From assembly GCA_936450465.1 (NCBI GenBank), contig OW388289.1:75070593-75134592 (forward strand): a stretch of 64,000 nt of DNA. Reading direction: 5' to 3'. Below are positions 25,250-37,435 of this stretch, piece by piece. Position 1 is the stretch's first letter. Every line of letters starts with the position of its first letter. The stretch is from Gibbula magus. Taxonomy: Eukaryota > Mollusca > Gastropoda > Trochida > Trochidae. Under the pieces are notes generated by a model, which was not told the DNA's origin, searched no databases, and worked only from the letters and a program-made list of their open reading frames with translations. Made by a program: the position numbers and the translations under genes.

Positions 25250-26205
25250 CGACAATGCAGAATCTGTGTTTCAATCTTGTCTTTCAAAACCACGGTTGTG
25301 TATCAGACGGCTCGTCCGGCCCAACAGCTAGATCCTCGTGACAGACGGAAAGTTTTCATCATGTTCAGGGGCAAATGGCGTAATTCTATCATCATCCATC
25401 TCAATGTTATTTGCTGGCGATTTCAAGAACATGTTGCAGATGGTCTCACTGCCATTGGAGCTTGTTGCTTGCCGACGCGCAGTTTGCGTGCGACCTTAGT
25501 GCTTACAGTCTACGGTGCGACCAGACCATCAGAGCGGATACCTCCTTGGAGTACCGAGAAGAACTCCGTGCTTACAGACATACATCTGGCGCCGACAACC
25601 CAGCCCAGTCCAGGTCTAGCTCCTCACACGTGGTCGATGGCATGTCGAGCAGTTTATTAACATATCATCTTGGTTGACCTTCTGTTCAAGTACAACCTCA
25701 AGGTACAACAGTGACCTATTTACAAGGTCTCGTTTAAAGGAAGTATTCTGTCGCGGTCGTCTGACCTGTCCTCCTCTGGCGGTGCCCAGGTCCGCAGGGT
25801 GTTGACCTCTTGCTGTCTGGCGGTCCAAGGTGCCCAGAGTTCGGACCAGATCGTGGGGGTCCACTACACCTCTTACTCAATCTCAGTGCAACCTAACCAG
25901 GCGCCTCTTCGTTTGAAGGATCTCGGGTCACGGTTTACCGAACTGTTGGATGAATAATTTGTTACTATTATTCAGAAAGGAATATTCTATTGACCAGACA
26001 GACGTTAGTTTGTTGAATTCGACGGACCGTAATAGGGATTCCTCCAAACGCAGAGAGTTGGCTGCTGTGACCGCTATTGGCGGGGATGAAATGACTCCAA
26101 CTATCAGCTGTACAATCTCCTCTTCACATACATGTTTGTGACCTGATGTTTCTTATCCATCCAAGGCTTTACAAACCGACCAATATTAAGTCATCTGCAA
26201 ATAAA
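25250..26205 (+). other. probable 3' UTR of the neurotrophin gene with poly(A) signal
   Basis: Sequence after the stop codon stays GC-richer than the genome background to about 25960, then becomes AT-rich. AATAAA occurs at 26200-26205, and again at about 26343. Inside it, 25411-25677 and 25715-25957 on the + strand and 25616-25864 on the - strand are open for about 80 codons each, in different frames. Because all lack a clear start or splice link, I read them as a GC-rich UTR or an embedded repeat, not as genes. The 25715 frame ends in a plausible-looking tail (SRFTELLDE) and deserves a check. Confidence 0.5.
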
Positions 26206-27657
26206 ATATTTATGTCAATGTTAAACGGTAGTCCGACTTCTTTGTGATCGGATATGCAAGATGTTAAGCTAAAAGTCTAGGACCTCCTTTCACAAAGCAT
26301 GAGATGATCATTAGTCACTAATGTTACCTATTTGTAAAGTTAAATAAAGTTAAGGATATTTTAGTAAATATTGCATTGTAAAAGGAGCCCCTGTTACTCA
26401 CTCTCTCGCTGAGCTGTCAGTCTGTCAGTCTGTCCGTCCATACACCCAAACATTATAGATGCTGTAGGAACAACTAGCTGCTTCTTAGTCAGTTGAATTA
26501 ATCAAATAAGGAATGCTCAATTAGACTTCACCTCTATAAGATAAGTCAATACGGTTGTGTCTCTGGGGTTGCATACACATGTGGGCATATTTATATATGC
26601 TCAATGGTATTTCGTTTTTCTTTGAATGTTTTCCTCGCCGTGTTCTGAGTGAATGTTGAAAGATATGATAAAAACCTAAGTTACAAGTAGAAGATTGCAG
26701 ATCGTTTCTTGAATACGGTATTGACTAAGATATAAAGATCGCTACAAACAATTCAATAATAAAGTGCAACATGTTTGCACATAGTGTGACTGTTGCTTAT
26801 TCTCCACATTAAAAACCATTTGAATAGTTTGTAGAATTTAGGATGGGTGTTTTAATTGGATAAGTTGACAGTACATGCTCTTTACCTAATACGGTTGCAA
26901 TGGTCTTCAATCTAGGTCAAAGAAAATATTTTAGTCATTAAGTTTTCATTCTTGTTGTATTGTCATTTTTGGTCTTTCACTCATATTTCGTTCATTCTAC
27001 AGAGCACGCAATCTATCTGTTGTCAGTTTCAAGTATTTTTATCCTACCATTCTTTTGTGAATTTTAAAAGGTACTCTTGTATATTTTTAACAAAGTAAAC
27101 TAAAATTCTGTGATCTTATTAGACACATGTTGTTATATCACAGTGAGTGTTTCGGTTTTATTGTTTGATTCTTTTATTTTTTTTAAATGCTATTACCGGT
27201 ATTGCTATTTTCAAGATTTGCCGACAGTATAAATTGCCTTTCTTCGTTTACTTTACTTATTACCACATTGCTCTTTGACACAGACTGTACCTCTTCTTAT
27301 ATGTTTGTTAAATCTACCGGTGTACCATTTATTTTTACTATTTTCAAATTTTAACGTTTGTCCAAGTAATGTGGATCTGTAACTATATCTTGACTTGGCG
27401 TGTTACTGCTGTCTGAAGAAAATATAACATTCCGCCACCACCCGCATGGGGATACTTACAAATGACTTTCATCATGTAATATGGTGTTCTTATGATGACA
27501 AAATAAAATGTTACTTACAAATGCCTGAAGAGTTTGTTGAAACTTCTTCTCAGAATTGATTCAGTCGTCTTGCATGCATGGCGTTCGTCTTGAAACTGAT
27601 GGTTATCAACACCTCAACATGCGCTTAGAAAGGGACTTCTTGTTCACATAGCAACAG
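26206..27657. other. AT-rich intergenic stretch
   Basis: No gene seen. Additional AATAAA words occur near 26343 and 26757. A short degenerate repeat of GTCAGTCTGTC type lies near 26420. Confidence 0.55.
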
Positions 27658-27990
27658 TCGATGTTATCGATATCAACCTAGGTTGATCGTAACTCGATGT
27701 TATTAGTATGAACCTAAGTTGATCGTAACTCGATGTTGCAAGTATTAACCAGAGTTGACCGTGACTCGATGTTATAATCATTAACCTCAGATGATCGTAA
27801 GTCGATGTTATAATTATTAACCTAACTTGATCGTAACTCGATGTTATAAGTATGAACTTAAGTTGATCGTAATTCGATATTATAAGTGTGACCCTAACTT
27901 GATCGCAACTCTATGTTATAAGTATGAACCTAAATTGATCGTAACTCTATGTTATAAGTATGAACTTAAGTTGATCGTAACTCGGGGTTA
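27658..27990. repeat. minisatellite, 36-bp unit, about 9 copies
   Basis: A 36-bp unit starting TCGATGTTATAAGTATGAAC and containing TTGATCGTAAC is repeated head-to-tail from 27658 (next starts 27694, 27730, and so on). Copies differ at several positions. Because the unit is a multiple of three, one frame stays open and gives a false 12-residue repeat protein. Confidence 0.9.
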
Positions 27991-29626
27991 TTCTAAAAGT
28001 AAACCATGTGACACGTACTGTTTGATCACCTGCTTGGCTAAGCGTCTTGTACGTATCTCAGAGTGTATACTTGTTTTAATTGCTAACTTTCTCCTGTGTT
28101 TGTAAGAATTAGTTTTGGTCTCTCTGAACTGTATTCTGTTCATGCTTTGCACCTGTCTATTGTTAACAGCCATCACCTTTTCTTCACCTCATTGAGATTC
28201 GAACACGATACTGTCTGGTTGTAAACAGAGATTGCTGCCCGAGCTAGTGTGTCGTATTAATTTTACGACAATGAGTTCGGAAATTTGTACTACAAATATT
28301 CTCAAACGACTTTCATATGACATACCTATGAATGTAATACATTTGTTTATCCCCCGTTAAACTACATTACATATACATTACATAAACATGAATAGACACT
28401 TCTTTGACAGTCGCTTTAGTGGTAATACGATCAAATTTGGTTGTTTTTTTTTTTTACCTTATCCACATATGATTCACCAGATGTCTCTCTGACTACATTC
28501 TCATAAAATCATCTGTCTTTTGTAAAATTAGTTCTAAACACTGAGGTCTGTAAAGGGCATTTAGAAGTGTTATACATAAGAACAGGAATATGTTCTGGAT
28601 AACAACTTCTTTAATGTGAAAATACACGATACCACGATACACAGGTGGAATGTAAGGAAATAAGAAGTTGCGGTACATTTTATAGCTTTCCTCACCATTG
28701 TTTTGTTTGCTATATAACGTACAAAATCTTGTTATTCCCTTACATAAATTCTGAATTATTACCTTTATACCAATCTTTGATAAACACATCGATACGAACA
28801 TATGTCCATTAAGGTCTTTGCCAGAAAATTGAAATACAGAAGAAACACTATTTTCCTGAAAACGACCTCTTTATTGTGATGATACACGGCTTGCATATAC
28901 TCCTTGTCTTTACAACAAAGAAGTTGTTATCTACTAAATCTGTTCTCACTAAGGTTTCATTGGGTGTTATATTGCCAAGAAGATTCTTCACACATAAGTA
29001 AAACAAGAAGCAGTATATTAATTGTGACAATTCATAGAGATACTATTTTAAAGGTTCATTTGTTCACAAATGTCAACGTTTTATAACAAGCGTTGGCATT
29101 ATGAAGTTTAATTTGAAATACAGCTTGGGCTGCAATGGTCTTAGACTGTGTTCTTCTGTGTTGTTGAGAAAGCATACAATATTTTCTTTGACAAAGTTAC
29201 TCAAGGCTGAACTATTGTTCAACTTGCGTGATACATCCTGAAACCTCTCTGACAAATGATTTTTCATCTTTGTACCACATTTCGCCACGTTTGAACACAT
29301 TCACCTTTCTCAAAAGAACCTACGTTGAAATAGTTAAACTCCTGAGAAAGAACTGTACTAAGTGGTGGGCACATTTATATTCAAAACGGTGCAGCTGTAT
29401 ATCATTAATTTGAAGTACAAATACCCTCAGGTTGAGTTACAGTGTAGCAAGCACCATTGCAAAAACATAATGAAAATGGTTACTTGTTTTATTAATTTAG
29501 AGAATGAAAGGATGCAAAATTAGGTGTTTTTCAGGTTATTTCAGGCTATATGACCACTTCACAAGATTTATATTAATTTTATGGAATGATACTTATAAAA
29601 CTAACGTCAATAACTCTTAAAACCCA
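27991..29626. other. AT-rich intergenic stretch
   Basis: Nothing supportable. Between about 28490 and 29030 two stretches share motifs (AGGTCTTTG/AGGTCTGTA, ATGATACACGG/AATACACGATAC, AAGAAGTTG), suggesting an old duplicated repeat. The frames on both strands are overlapping shadows. Confidence 0.45.
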
Positions 29627-29835
29627 CTATGTACCAAACATATACACACTCTTTCCCATCTTGTTCCAGCCAGGTACCCACCATATAGCCAGTTGTACCA
29701 ACCATGTAACAACCAAGTACGTATCCACAATCTGACCACATGTACCACTATGTACCGGCCTTGTATCCACGAACCCAACATGTACCAACACGTTCCCAAA
29801 CTTACCCACCACGCACCCACAATTAATGTCACCAT
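29627..29835. repeat. degenerate short tandem repeat around CCAACCATGTACC
   Basis: Words of the type ACCAACCATGT, ACCCACCAT and CATGTACCA recur every 10-20 bp through about 200 bp. The repetition keeps several frames open on both strands (for example Trp-rich frames on the - strand), which I regard as artefacts. Confidence 0.6.
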
Positions 29836-31783
29836 TTACACACTTTGCATCCACCATTTGTCCTTGATTGGCATTAAGAAAGGTGTTGGGAATAGCCACA
29901 TTGATAACGTTGTGAAGGAGCCTTGGCAGTATATCCCAGGCTGATATTACCACTTTAGACTGATGACATCACGACGTCTCATAACGAATATGAAGCACCC
30001 TGAAAGGGGTCCATAATTGGATATTCCAGGTTTCAACTTTCTGGGGAAAAAAACCCAAGGAAACAAGCTAGGTGAGATTTGTTCTAATCTCTCAAGATAT
30101 GCTTGATATGACTTTAAATAGTGATATCCTACTGACCATTCAGCTATATCATTTACTTTCTCAAACATTATTAATCAAACTAGAGGTAAGGGATACTTGA
30201 AATTTAACACTTCATTACTCCTTAATCCAGAATACAGTAATTTGATAAGGACAATTTTAAAAGAAATAATAGAAGAATATTCTGAAAATGATACATCTGA
30301 AAGCAACTCTATTGATCAGAACTATGATAAGATTAAACAAGATACCTTATTCATAGAAACCTTTCTTATGAAAGTTCGAGGCAAAACAATTTCCTTCGCC
30401 TCTTTTTAGAAAAGAGATAAAGATAAGAAGACAACTGAATTGGAAATGAAAATAAAAGACTGTGAAGACAGTATCAGAAAAGGTGAAGCTACACTCTCAA
30501 AACTAAATACAAGACAGAATTAAAGCAGATAAAAGAAGAGGGATTAAAATGTATTCAGATAAGAAATAGAATGATATGGTACGGAGAAGAAGGAGAAAAA
30601 CCAACAAAGTACTTGAGTAATATAGAAAAAAAATAACTTTTGTCAGCAAATCAATAAATAAAAGTGTAACGGGAAAAATGAGGTGATACAGATAGCAATG
30701 CTATGTTAAAGCAGCTGAGAACATTCTATAAGTCACTATTTTCTGCAACTTGTAATTTGGAAGAAAATGTTATTTTACAGAATGTTAAAACACCAATTTT
30801 GAATAATGAATTAAAAAAAGAACTTGAGAAGGAAATGGATATGAATGAAATCCAATTTGTAGTAAAACAAACTTTTCAAAGAAGAAAAGTCCTGGTATTG
30901 ATTGATTTCCTATTGACGTCTTTAAATTCTTTTGGAAAGAGCTTAAAAAATGGATTTACAGATTTGTTAAAGATGTTTCTACTAATAAGAAACTATCAAT
31001 GACAATGAAGAGAGGAGTTATCACATGCATACCCAAAGCAAATAAAGATAGAACTCTGTTGAAAAACTGGAGACCCACCACCCTCTTGAATACTGTATAT
31101 AAAATTGTTAGCGCATGTATAACAATTCGCCTAAAAAGACTTAAGACTTACTCATACATGGAAACCAAACAGGTTTTATCCCAGGTAGAACTATCAGTGA
31201 AAACACAAGACTTTTATATGAAATAATGTTCGAAGCCAAACAACGGAATATCCAAGGATTACTTATTTTAATAAATTTTGAAAAAGCCTTTGACACAATA
31301 TCAACATAATTTATCAATTCATTGCTCAATAAATTTGGTTTCGGTCCTTAAATTATCCACTAGATTAATGTACTTTCATATCAATATACTTCTTGTGTGA
31401 AAACGAAACGGTCACTTATCTGAACTTATCTGAAAATGAAAGGGGCTGTAGACAAGATGATCATATATCACCATATTTCTTTGTAGCTGAAATATTGGGG
31501 TGTATGTAGGAAATAACGACAAAATAATAGGTTTTGTTATTGATGATAAAGAATACAAATTAGGCCAATATGCAGATGATAATAATTTGTAAATTTGGCA
31601 AAACCATCTTGATGTGAGAATAATGAAATGCTAACAAATGATATTTTTCACAAAGCTCTTTTGTAGGTTAAGAATGTACATGTTATACATTGATTTTAAA
31701 GCTTAGAATATAATAACATAGAATATGACAGTCTAACTGTAAAATATTTTACTTAAAATGATTAAATCTTAGCGAAGATGCAT

Positions 31784-32930
31784 GTTACACCACTGATATT
31801 TTTCTCAATATAAATCCAAAATAATTGCCTTAAATTGCTAATTAACACATTTTAAAGGCCCAATGGCAAATTCTGAAAACATAGATATAAAAAGTTTTCA
31901 CAAACATATTAGAATAATAAATTGAACATATTGTAGTAATGTTGTTACACCAATGATATTTTTTGTTACACCACTGATTTTCCTAGATTTTATTCCAAAG
32001 ATATCCCCAAGTTTAGTGGCTTTATTGCTAATTTAAAGATTTGAATGTTTCAAAAGAAAGTTATGAACACTCAGATTTTACAAGTTTACAACAAACACAT
32101 ATTAGCATCGATAAAATGTACAAATATAAAGAATACTGTTACAACACTGACATAATTTTGTTACACCACTGATTTTCCTTGATTTTTTTCCAAAGATATA
32201 CCCAAGATTATTGCCTTTAATTGCTAATTTATAGATTTGAATGTTTCAACAGATTGTTATGAACACTCATATTGTAAAAGTATACGACAGAAACATATAA
32301 GCATCTATAAAATTAATAAATTTAAAAAATACAGTTACACCACTGATATAATTTTGTTACACCACTGACTTTTCTTGACCTAACTCAAAGTTTAAGCCAT
32401 ATTTAGTGTCTTTAATTGTTTATCAACAATCTTGAAAGGTTTAATAGCAACTTCTGAACACATAGATTTTAAAAGTTTTTAAAAAAAATACTAAAAACAT
32501 CAACATTTTTGTCAGTGGTGTTACGAAACATGTCAATGGTGTAACATTTTCCATGTGACACCACTGACTGTTACACCACTGACCCTTTCACACTTATTAA
32601 CTTTTACAACAATTAATGCTCCCTAACCACTAAACAAGTGACATAAATGGTGATGTTTCATTTGTATTAATTCACTTGAAACAGCCAATTTCTTGAATAA
32701 CTACATATCAGGTAAGTAATCATTGTTACACCACTGACTCGATAAAAGATATGCTTCATAGTAGGTTCACAAAATTGCATCAAACGTTTACAGTAATTCA
32801 AAGCTGGCCTCAATAAAACTACTGCTGTGAAGAAGAAGCCATCAGCAAAGGGGGAAGTTATTATTTATAATTTTTTTCAAAGGAAGAAAATCATTAATAT
32901 CACAATTTTATAATCCGTTACACCACTGAC
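31784..32930. repeat. tandem array built on TTACACCACTGA
   Basis: The 14-bp word GTTACACCACTGAT, or close variants, occurs more than ten times. It is embedded in a longer unit of about 190-196 bp whose starts lie near 31784, 31965, 32159 and 32355; shared internal words are CCAAAGATAT, TTGCTAATTTA and TATGAACACTCA. Near 32512-32585 the motif appears in both orientations (GTCAGTGGTGTTAC, then ACACCACTGACTGTTACACC), able to form a hairpin. The array sits inside the LINE at the point where the sequence after its YADD box should be, so it is either a later insertion or a satellite expanded within it. Confidence 0.75.
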
Positions 32931-33305
32931 TGTGACATTTTGGACACTCATTGTTTTCATTATAATTAAAAGATTTAAATATTTTTTACAAAAATAGATG
33001 CACAAATGTGTTTGTGAAACTTGTTTTTCATATCAAATGCTGAAAAAATATATATGAATGTCTTGGAATTTAAAGATTTTGGTTCCGAAAAGTCACGTCG
33101 CTGTCCCCTGACAGTGGTTTTTCTTAAAAAATGAGGATAAAACCCCCAATTTTCCCACAAAATAACTAACACTAACAATTTTATACATCTTTATGAAGAA
33201 CAACATACTTTCTTCTTTGATAATATGTATTTTGAAGAAATATTTAAGACACATTTTCCAAGAAAAATGCTACTGACGGATATTTGGCCAAGTTTTGAGA
33301 ATGAC

Positions 33306-33307
<2 letters not shown>

Positions 33308-33349
<42 letters not shown>

Positions 33350-33352
33350 TAA
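33308..33352. repeat. TA microsatellite
   Basis: About 45 bp of nearly pure alternating TA inside the 3' half of the broken LINE. It creates false Ile-Tyr repeat frames on both strands. Confidence 0.95.
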
Positions 33353-34560
33353 TTTGGATACTTTGAAGTACTGGGTATCAAATTCACCCAAAATCTTGCT
33401 GATCTATCAGTATGGAGAAAAAGACATTCAACATTAATAGGGACAATTATTTCTATATGAAACATTAGCCCTCTCAAAATTGGTACATATTTTCAGCTCA
33501 TTGCCCAATCCTCCGGATGACTTTTTCAAATCTCTTGAACAGATCCTTTCAAATTTATATGGAACAACAAAAATGACAAAATAAAAAGAACAACAATGAA
33601 AAGATTAAAAGCAGAATGATTGACTTAATAACATTCATTGAAGGGCTGAAAGATGGAAAAATGTTTTAAAGCATGGACAAACTATTGAAAAAACTTTAAT
33701 GTGAGCTATTCTCGCTGAACCCTTGTGGCTCTACCATACTTTTAAAGATCCATGCTTTATTATCAGACACTGAGCTGATAAGGGTTTATTGACACTAAAG
33801 GACTTATGTGATGAACATGGTTTTATACCTTTTGATCAAGTACAGTAAAAATACCAAAAAAGAGGGGCAGTATTAGATTATAATTATTTACTTCATATCT
33901 TACCTGTTTCCTTAAAAAATATCACCAAAACGACCATAGTTCTCAGGTTCATAAGTTCTAAAAGTTCTCAAAAGGCTCAATGTTATTTTATGATCAGTTA
34001 ATTTCCCAAAATTAAAAACATGTAATGAAAAATGTGTACTAAGTGGGAAATGCTCTTCAATGACACAGAATTCAACTGACAAAATGTCTTTAATGTTTAT
34101 AAACATGATCTTAAAGATGTTAAACTGCATGATTTCCAATACAGATTCTTGTGTCATTTACACTGAAAAAAGAACTATTGAAAATGAATCTGATTGATAA
34201 TGATTCATAAGTTTTTGTAGCAATTTATCTGAGAGCATCTGTCATATTTATTGGGACTGTTGTGAAGCCAAACATTTTTGGAATAATTTGGAACTTGGGA
34301 TGAATACAATCATATTTATTTCAAAAAGTAAACATTACAAAATATTTAATTTGGTTTGGTACAATACATAAAATTGTATTAATCAACCAAATCATTATAT
34401 CTGCCAAAACAAACCCATCCATTTATGTAATATTAACAATTCTATTCCAAAATTCAGTAACTTTAAAATGGTTCTATAAGAAATATATTTTGTAGAAAAA
34501 TTCATTGTAAAGAAAAACAATGAAGGTTTCAACTGAGTAATACTATATAATCATCTTCCT

Positions 34561-35168
34561 AGTATATTATTGTATGATTGTAATGTTCGTCTATGTTCTT
34601 GCGGGAACGAATACAACTATTTGAGAAAAAAAATTCCTGGCATTATTCCTAATACGAATAGTACCATGGGACAAGACACTATAGTGAGCATGGTGAATGT
34701 CACACAGTGAGATTAGTGGATTAAACAAACCCAGTTGTTTGTTTACACTGTATGAATAATTTTCCGTTTGAGTTGGTTGATCCCATGTTTATCTACGTGT
34801 ACACACCTTGAATCAAAGTTTTAGAATATTCATCTTGATATAGTTTTGTTTGACATTATCAAGAATGATATTCCAATAGATTGCTCATCCTATGCTGAAC
34901 CTAGTGGGACATTTAAATCACTCCTTTATAAGTAACGTTTCAACAAAACAGGAGAGTAAGTGTGAGTAATATTATTACATTTGACGTTTCCGAAGTCTCA
35001 CATGTGTGTTTTATTTACGTACGTATAGATCCATGTGACGCATCTGAAAGCCTTTAAGATTTTAGAATTGAAATGCATTGACTCTGACATGATGTAGCTG
35101 CTCGGTTTATAGAATTTACATTTTAGTCCATCTTTCAACATATTTTAATATGTTTATCTTCTCTCAAG
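34561..35168. other. AT-rich non-coding stretch
   Basis: End of the LINE remnant, then unique AT-rich sequence. Nothing recognisable before the candidate exon that follows. Confidence 0.5.
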
Positions 35169-35354
35169 GGATGTTTTGGTTCCAGAGACGGAGAGTTCAA
35201 TGTGTGCTACAGACAGACGGACTGGCACTGTTATACAACATACAGTATTCAAACCACACAGATACATGTACTCAGATGTTGTAAGATATACGCAGACATA
35301 GAACTAGAGCAGAGCGCAGGTGTACAGCATCTGAGCACCACACGAATCCAGCAG
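35169..35354 (+). CDS. candidate internal exon, cysteine-rich extracellular-type peptide
   Basis: The acceptor (TTTATCTTCTCTCAAG) and donor (CAGCAG, then GTAAAG) frame a segment of 186 nt, exactly 62 codons, open in one frame and starting and ending on codon boundaries (phase 0-0). Third positions are GC-enriched relative to the flanks. The peptide begins GCFGSRDGEFNVCYRQ and contains WHCYTTYS and LRCCKIYADIELEQS. Five cysteines and many aromatics in 62 residues suggest a secreted or extracellular domain. I do not recognise the family. Codon-boundary exons of this kind are typical of shuffled extracellular modules, but no matching neighbour exon is evident here. Confidence 0.4.
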
Positions 35355-36033
35355 GTAAAGACCGCAAATCTGAAGGAAGGAAATTCTGTTGGCAAAGAAT
35401 GAATTGGAGTCGATGCATCTGTTTTATTATCGATAATATTACGGACAGAACAATAAGCTGGTACTATCATGTACAATGTCTCCTGCAAGTCAGAACTCTT
35501 TTTTGTAGTGTAGTAGAGTGCTACTTATGAATTGCACATTGAGCGCCGCTATGCTACCACAGGAAAGTAAACGAAATGATGCAAGTCTTGGAATACCCAA
35601 TGACGGAGATTGGCCCGAGTTATGAGTTGTGGAGGAATTGTGCTATGTTCTGTAAGAGCCTAAGTTAGATAGTCGGGTAAATTTAACTAACCCGCGATGT
35701 ACGACTAATTGGGACGTGAGAATGTATCATACCTTGAAAAGATGTGTACAGTAATATTCCAGTGTCGGGATGATGTTCACCTGCAAATTCTCTCTCAAAT
35801 ATATACGCACAGAAAGGTTGACATGATAAAACGTTTTTCAGAATAGTTTTGTTATCTTTACCAAGGAACTTCTAGAACGTCCTTCATACAGTCCGATCTC
35901 TCATGTCAGTTTGTTCTCATTTACTTAAATATTGTCTCAATTATATGAAACGTCTTCCAAAGCAAGTTTCCGGCATATAGAATGTTCATATGAAAATTGT
36001 AAATTACTTAAACATGTGTATCACTCTTTGAGT
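35355..36033. other. non-coding stretch
   Basis: If the preceding exon is real this is intron. No other signal seen. Confidence 0.5.
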
Positions 36034-36403
36034 TTAAAGGGGCAGTAGCACGTTTTTTCGCGCAAATAAGTTGATGAAATGTATTTGAATTTTTGTTTAC
36101 CAATAGTAAAAACACCCTTCTTTCTTCGGAAAAGCAAGTTAAAAATGAGTGCACATGGTTCGATAAGAGAATGAGAGAGAATCGTTTTTGTCATTCGAAA
36201 TAATAAAATGTGTTCACAATAAAATGGCCGCTATGTATTTTTTGCTTTACAAGCAACGGCGTTATTACAATTATGGATAATTGGTTTGTGTAATAAAATG
36301 TTTTACCCTCTAAAGAAAATATAGATGGCATAAACTATCATTTTAAATGGGATATTTGTAAAAATAATAAAAAAATGCCAAAAACGTGCTACTGCCCCTT
36401 TAA
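36034..36403. mobile_element. MITE with TTAA flanks, reverse copy of the family at 52549
   Basis: It is bounded by TTAA at both ends, with inverted termini AAGGGGCAGTAGCACGTTTT at the left and the complement at the right. The interior matches the element at 52549-52911 on the opposite strand (the CCGAAGAGAG-type, CCAATAGTAAAA and TTGGTTTGTGTAATA blocks). It is about 370 bp with no coding capacity. TTAA on both sides is what piggyBac-type transposition leaves, although a TA target with a longer terminal repeat would look the same. Confidence 0.85.
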
Positions 36404-37263
36404 TATCTTGTATTTTGTGGGGAATCGTTTCTTTTTCCCATGGGTGTATAAAAAATGTATATTACTTAAACATGCTATTTAACTGTTCACCTTGAGTATA
36501 TATTCAAACTGAAGTCCAAAGGACATATTTAAACATACATGTATATACTCAAATACACATGAACAAGAAGAATGTGCCTGGATCTTTATCTAACATAACT
36601 TCACACTTACAGATATAGGGTCTACATGTACATCATGTCGTTCTCAAACACGACGTGTAACCCTGCACGTTTGCTCGATTATACACGTACCTTCTCATTG
36701 GAAACTTACAGCCACTGTTGCACATTGCTTGTAGAAAGCAAGTTATTTAACCATTCTATGATTCGTTTATTACAGATGCTAACAACCCATTGATCGCGTT
36801 CTATTTACGTCCAAATGACACTCGGATATATTCAGAATAGCCATATCTTCACCCATTAAGACATGTATCCCCTACATGTACGTATACATAGGACATATAG
36901 AATTATACGAAGCTTGTATCCCTTCACAAGTCATGTACTCGCATTGGCATCAATGAAGACACTTAGGTTGCATCAAATTAAAATTCAGTTAAAAAAACCT
37001 TTCAACTGCATAATTATTTACACCAGTTACGACACAGGTACTCAATATACATATATGTATAGTACATATTCATCTGCACATCTATTCGAATTATCATCTG
37101 TGAAATAACCTCAGATGCACTTGTAAACATGTCTATATATGTCTGTCAGCCAATAGGATCAAGGACGGATACATATACTCAGTTTATCCATTGTTAAAAA
37201 ACCTCAGTCAATTGTCAGTCAATGAGAGCATGTCTTAAGTTATCTGTTCATCTACATATATCC
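36404..37263. other. AT-rich non-coding stretch
   Basis: No gene seen. Short words of CATGTA type recur, without a clear unit. Confidence 0.5.
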
Positions 37264-37435
37264 TCATGTGTCATGATATACAGGACGTGTCGTTGTGCAT
37301 GCTTCCTTCTTCAGCTCGGATATGTAGGTGGTTGGTCGAGGCAGGTGTCCGGTAGCTGTGAGACCCACCACGTATCTCTCCACTCTTGTTTGTTGCACCT
37401 TGTCAGGAGAACAGGTGAAGACGGTGTACCTCTTT
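37264..37435 (-). CDS. candidate terminal coding exon, unknown protein
   Basis: On the - strand a T-rich acceptor (GTATGTTTTGTGTGAAG) opens a frame that reads one base, then 56 codons to TGA. Codons favour G or C in third position (TAC ACC GTC TTC ACC run), unlike the flanks. The peptide begins KRYTVFTCSPDKVQQ and contains PRPTTYISELKKEACTTT. Its entry phase (needs two bases) matches the exit phase of the duplicated candidate first exon at 39715-39800 or 44086-44171, giving a possible protein of about 85 residues. The + strand also has an open frame here (37222-37479) with poorer third-position bias. Family not recognised. Confidence 0.35.

Larger units (their letters stand above)
30190..34560 (+). 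mobile_element. decayed non-LTR (LINE) retrotransposon, split by an insertion
   Basis: Read in several frames with stops, this stretch carries the body of a LINE reverse transcriptase: a linker (KFNTSLLLNPEY at 30200, then EGEKPTKYLSNIEK near 30590), fingers and palm motifs (PKANKDRTLLKNWRPTTLLNTVYK at 31030-31110; INFEKAFDTI near 31280) and the catalytic YADD box near 31580. The segment normally just after YADD is missing. About 1.5 kb of unrelated sequence, including the array at 31784-32930, intervenes before the 3' part resumes near 33370 (LPNPPDDFFKSLEQIL near 33510, LKDLCDEHGFIPFDQ near 33800, LHDFQYRFLCHL near 34130). The 5' endonuclease region is absent. Frameshifts and stops show it is dead. 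The clade is not assigned. Confidence 0.8.

Noticed and set aside
28185..28255. Reverse-strand B-box-like word (GAGATTCGAACAC)
   Set aside because: It deviates from the B-box consensus, and I could not fold acceptor or D arms.
29617..29953. Trp- and Val-rich - strand frames as genes
   Set aside because: They lie on a degenerate short tandem repeat that keeps several frames open at once.
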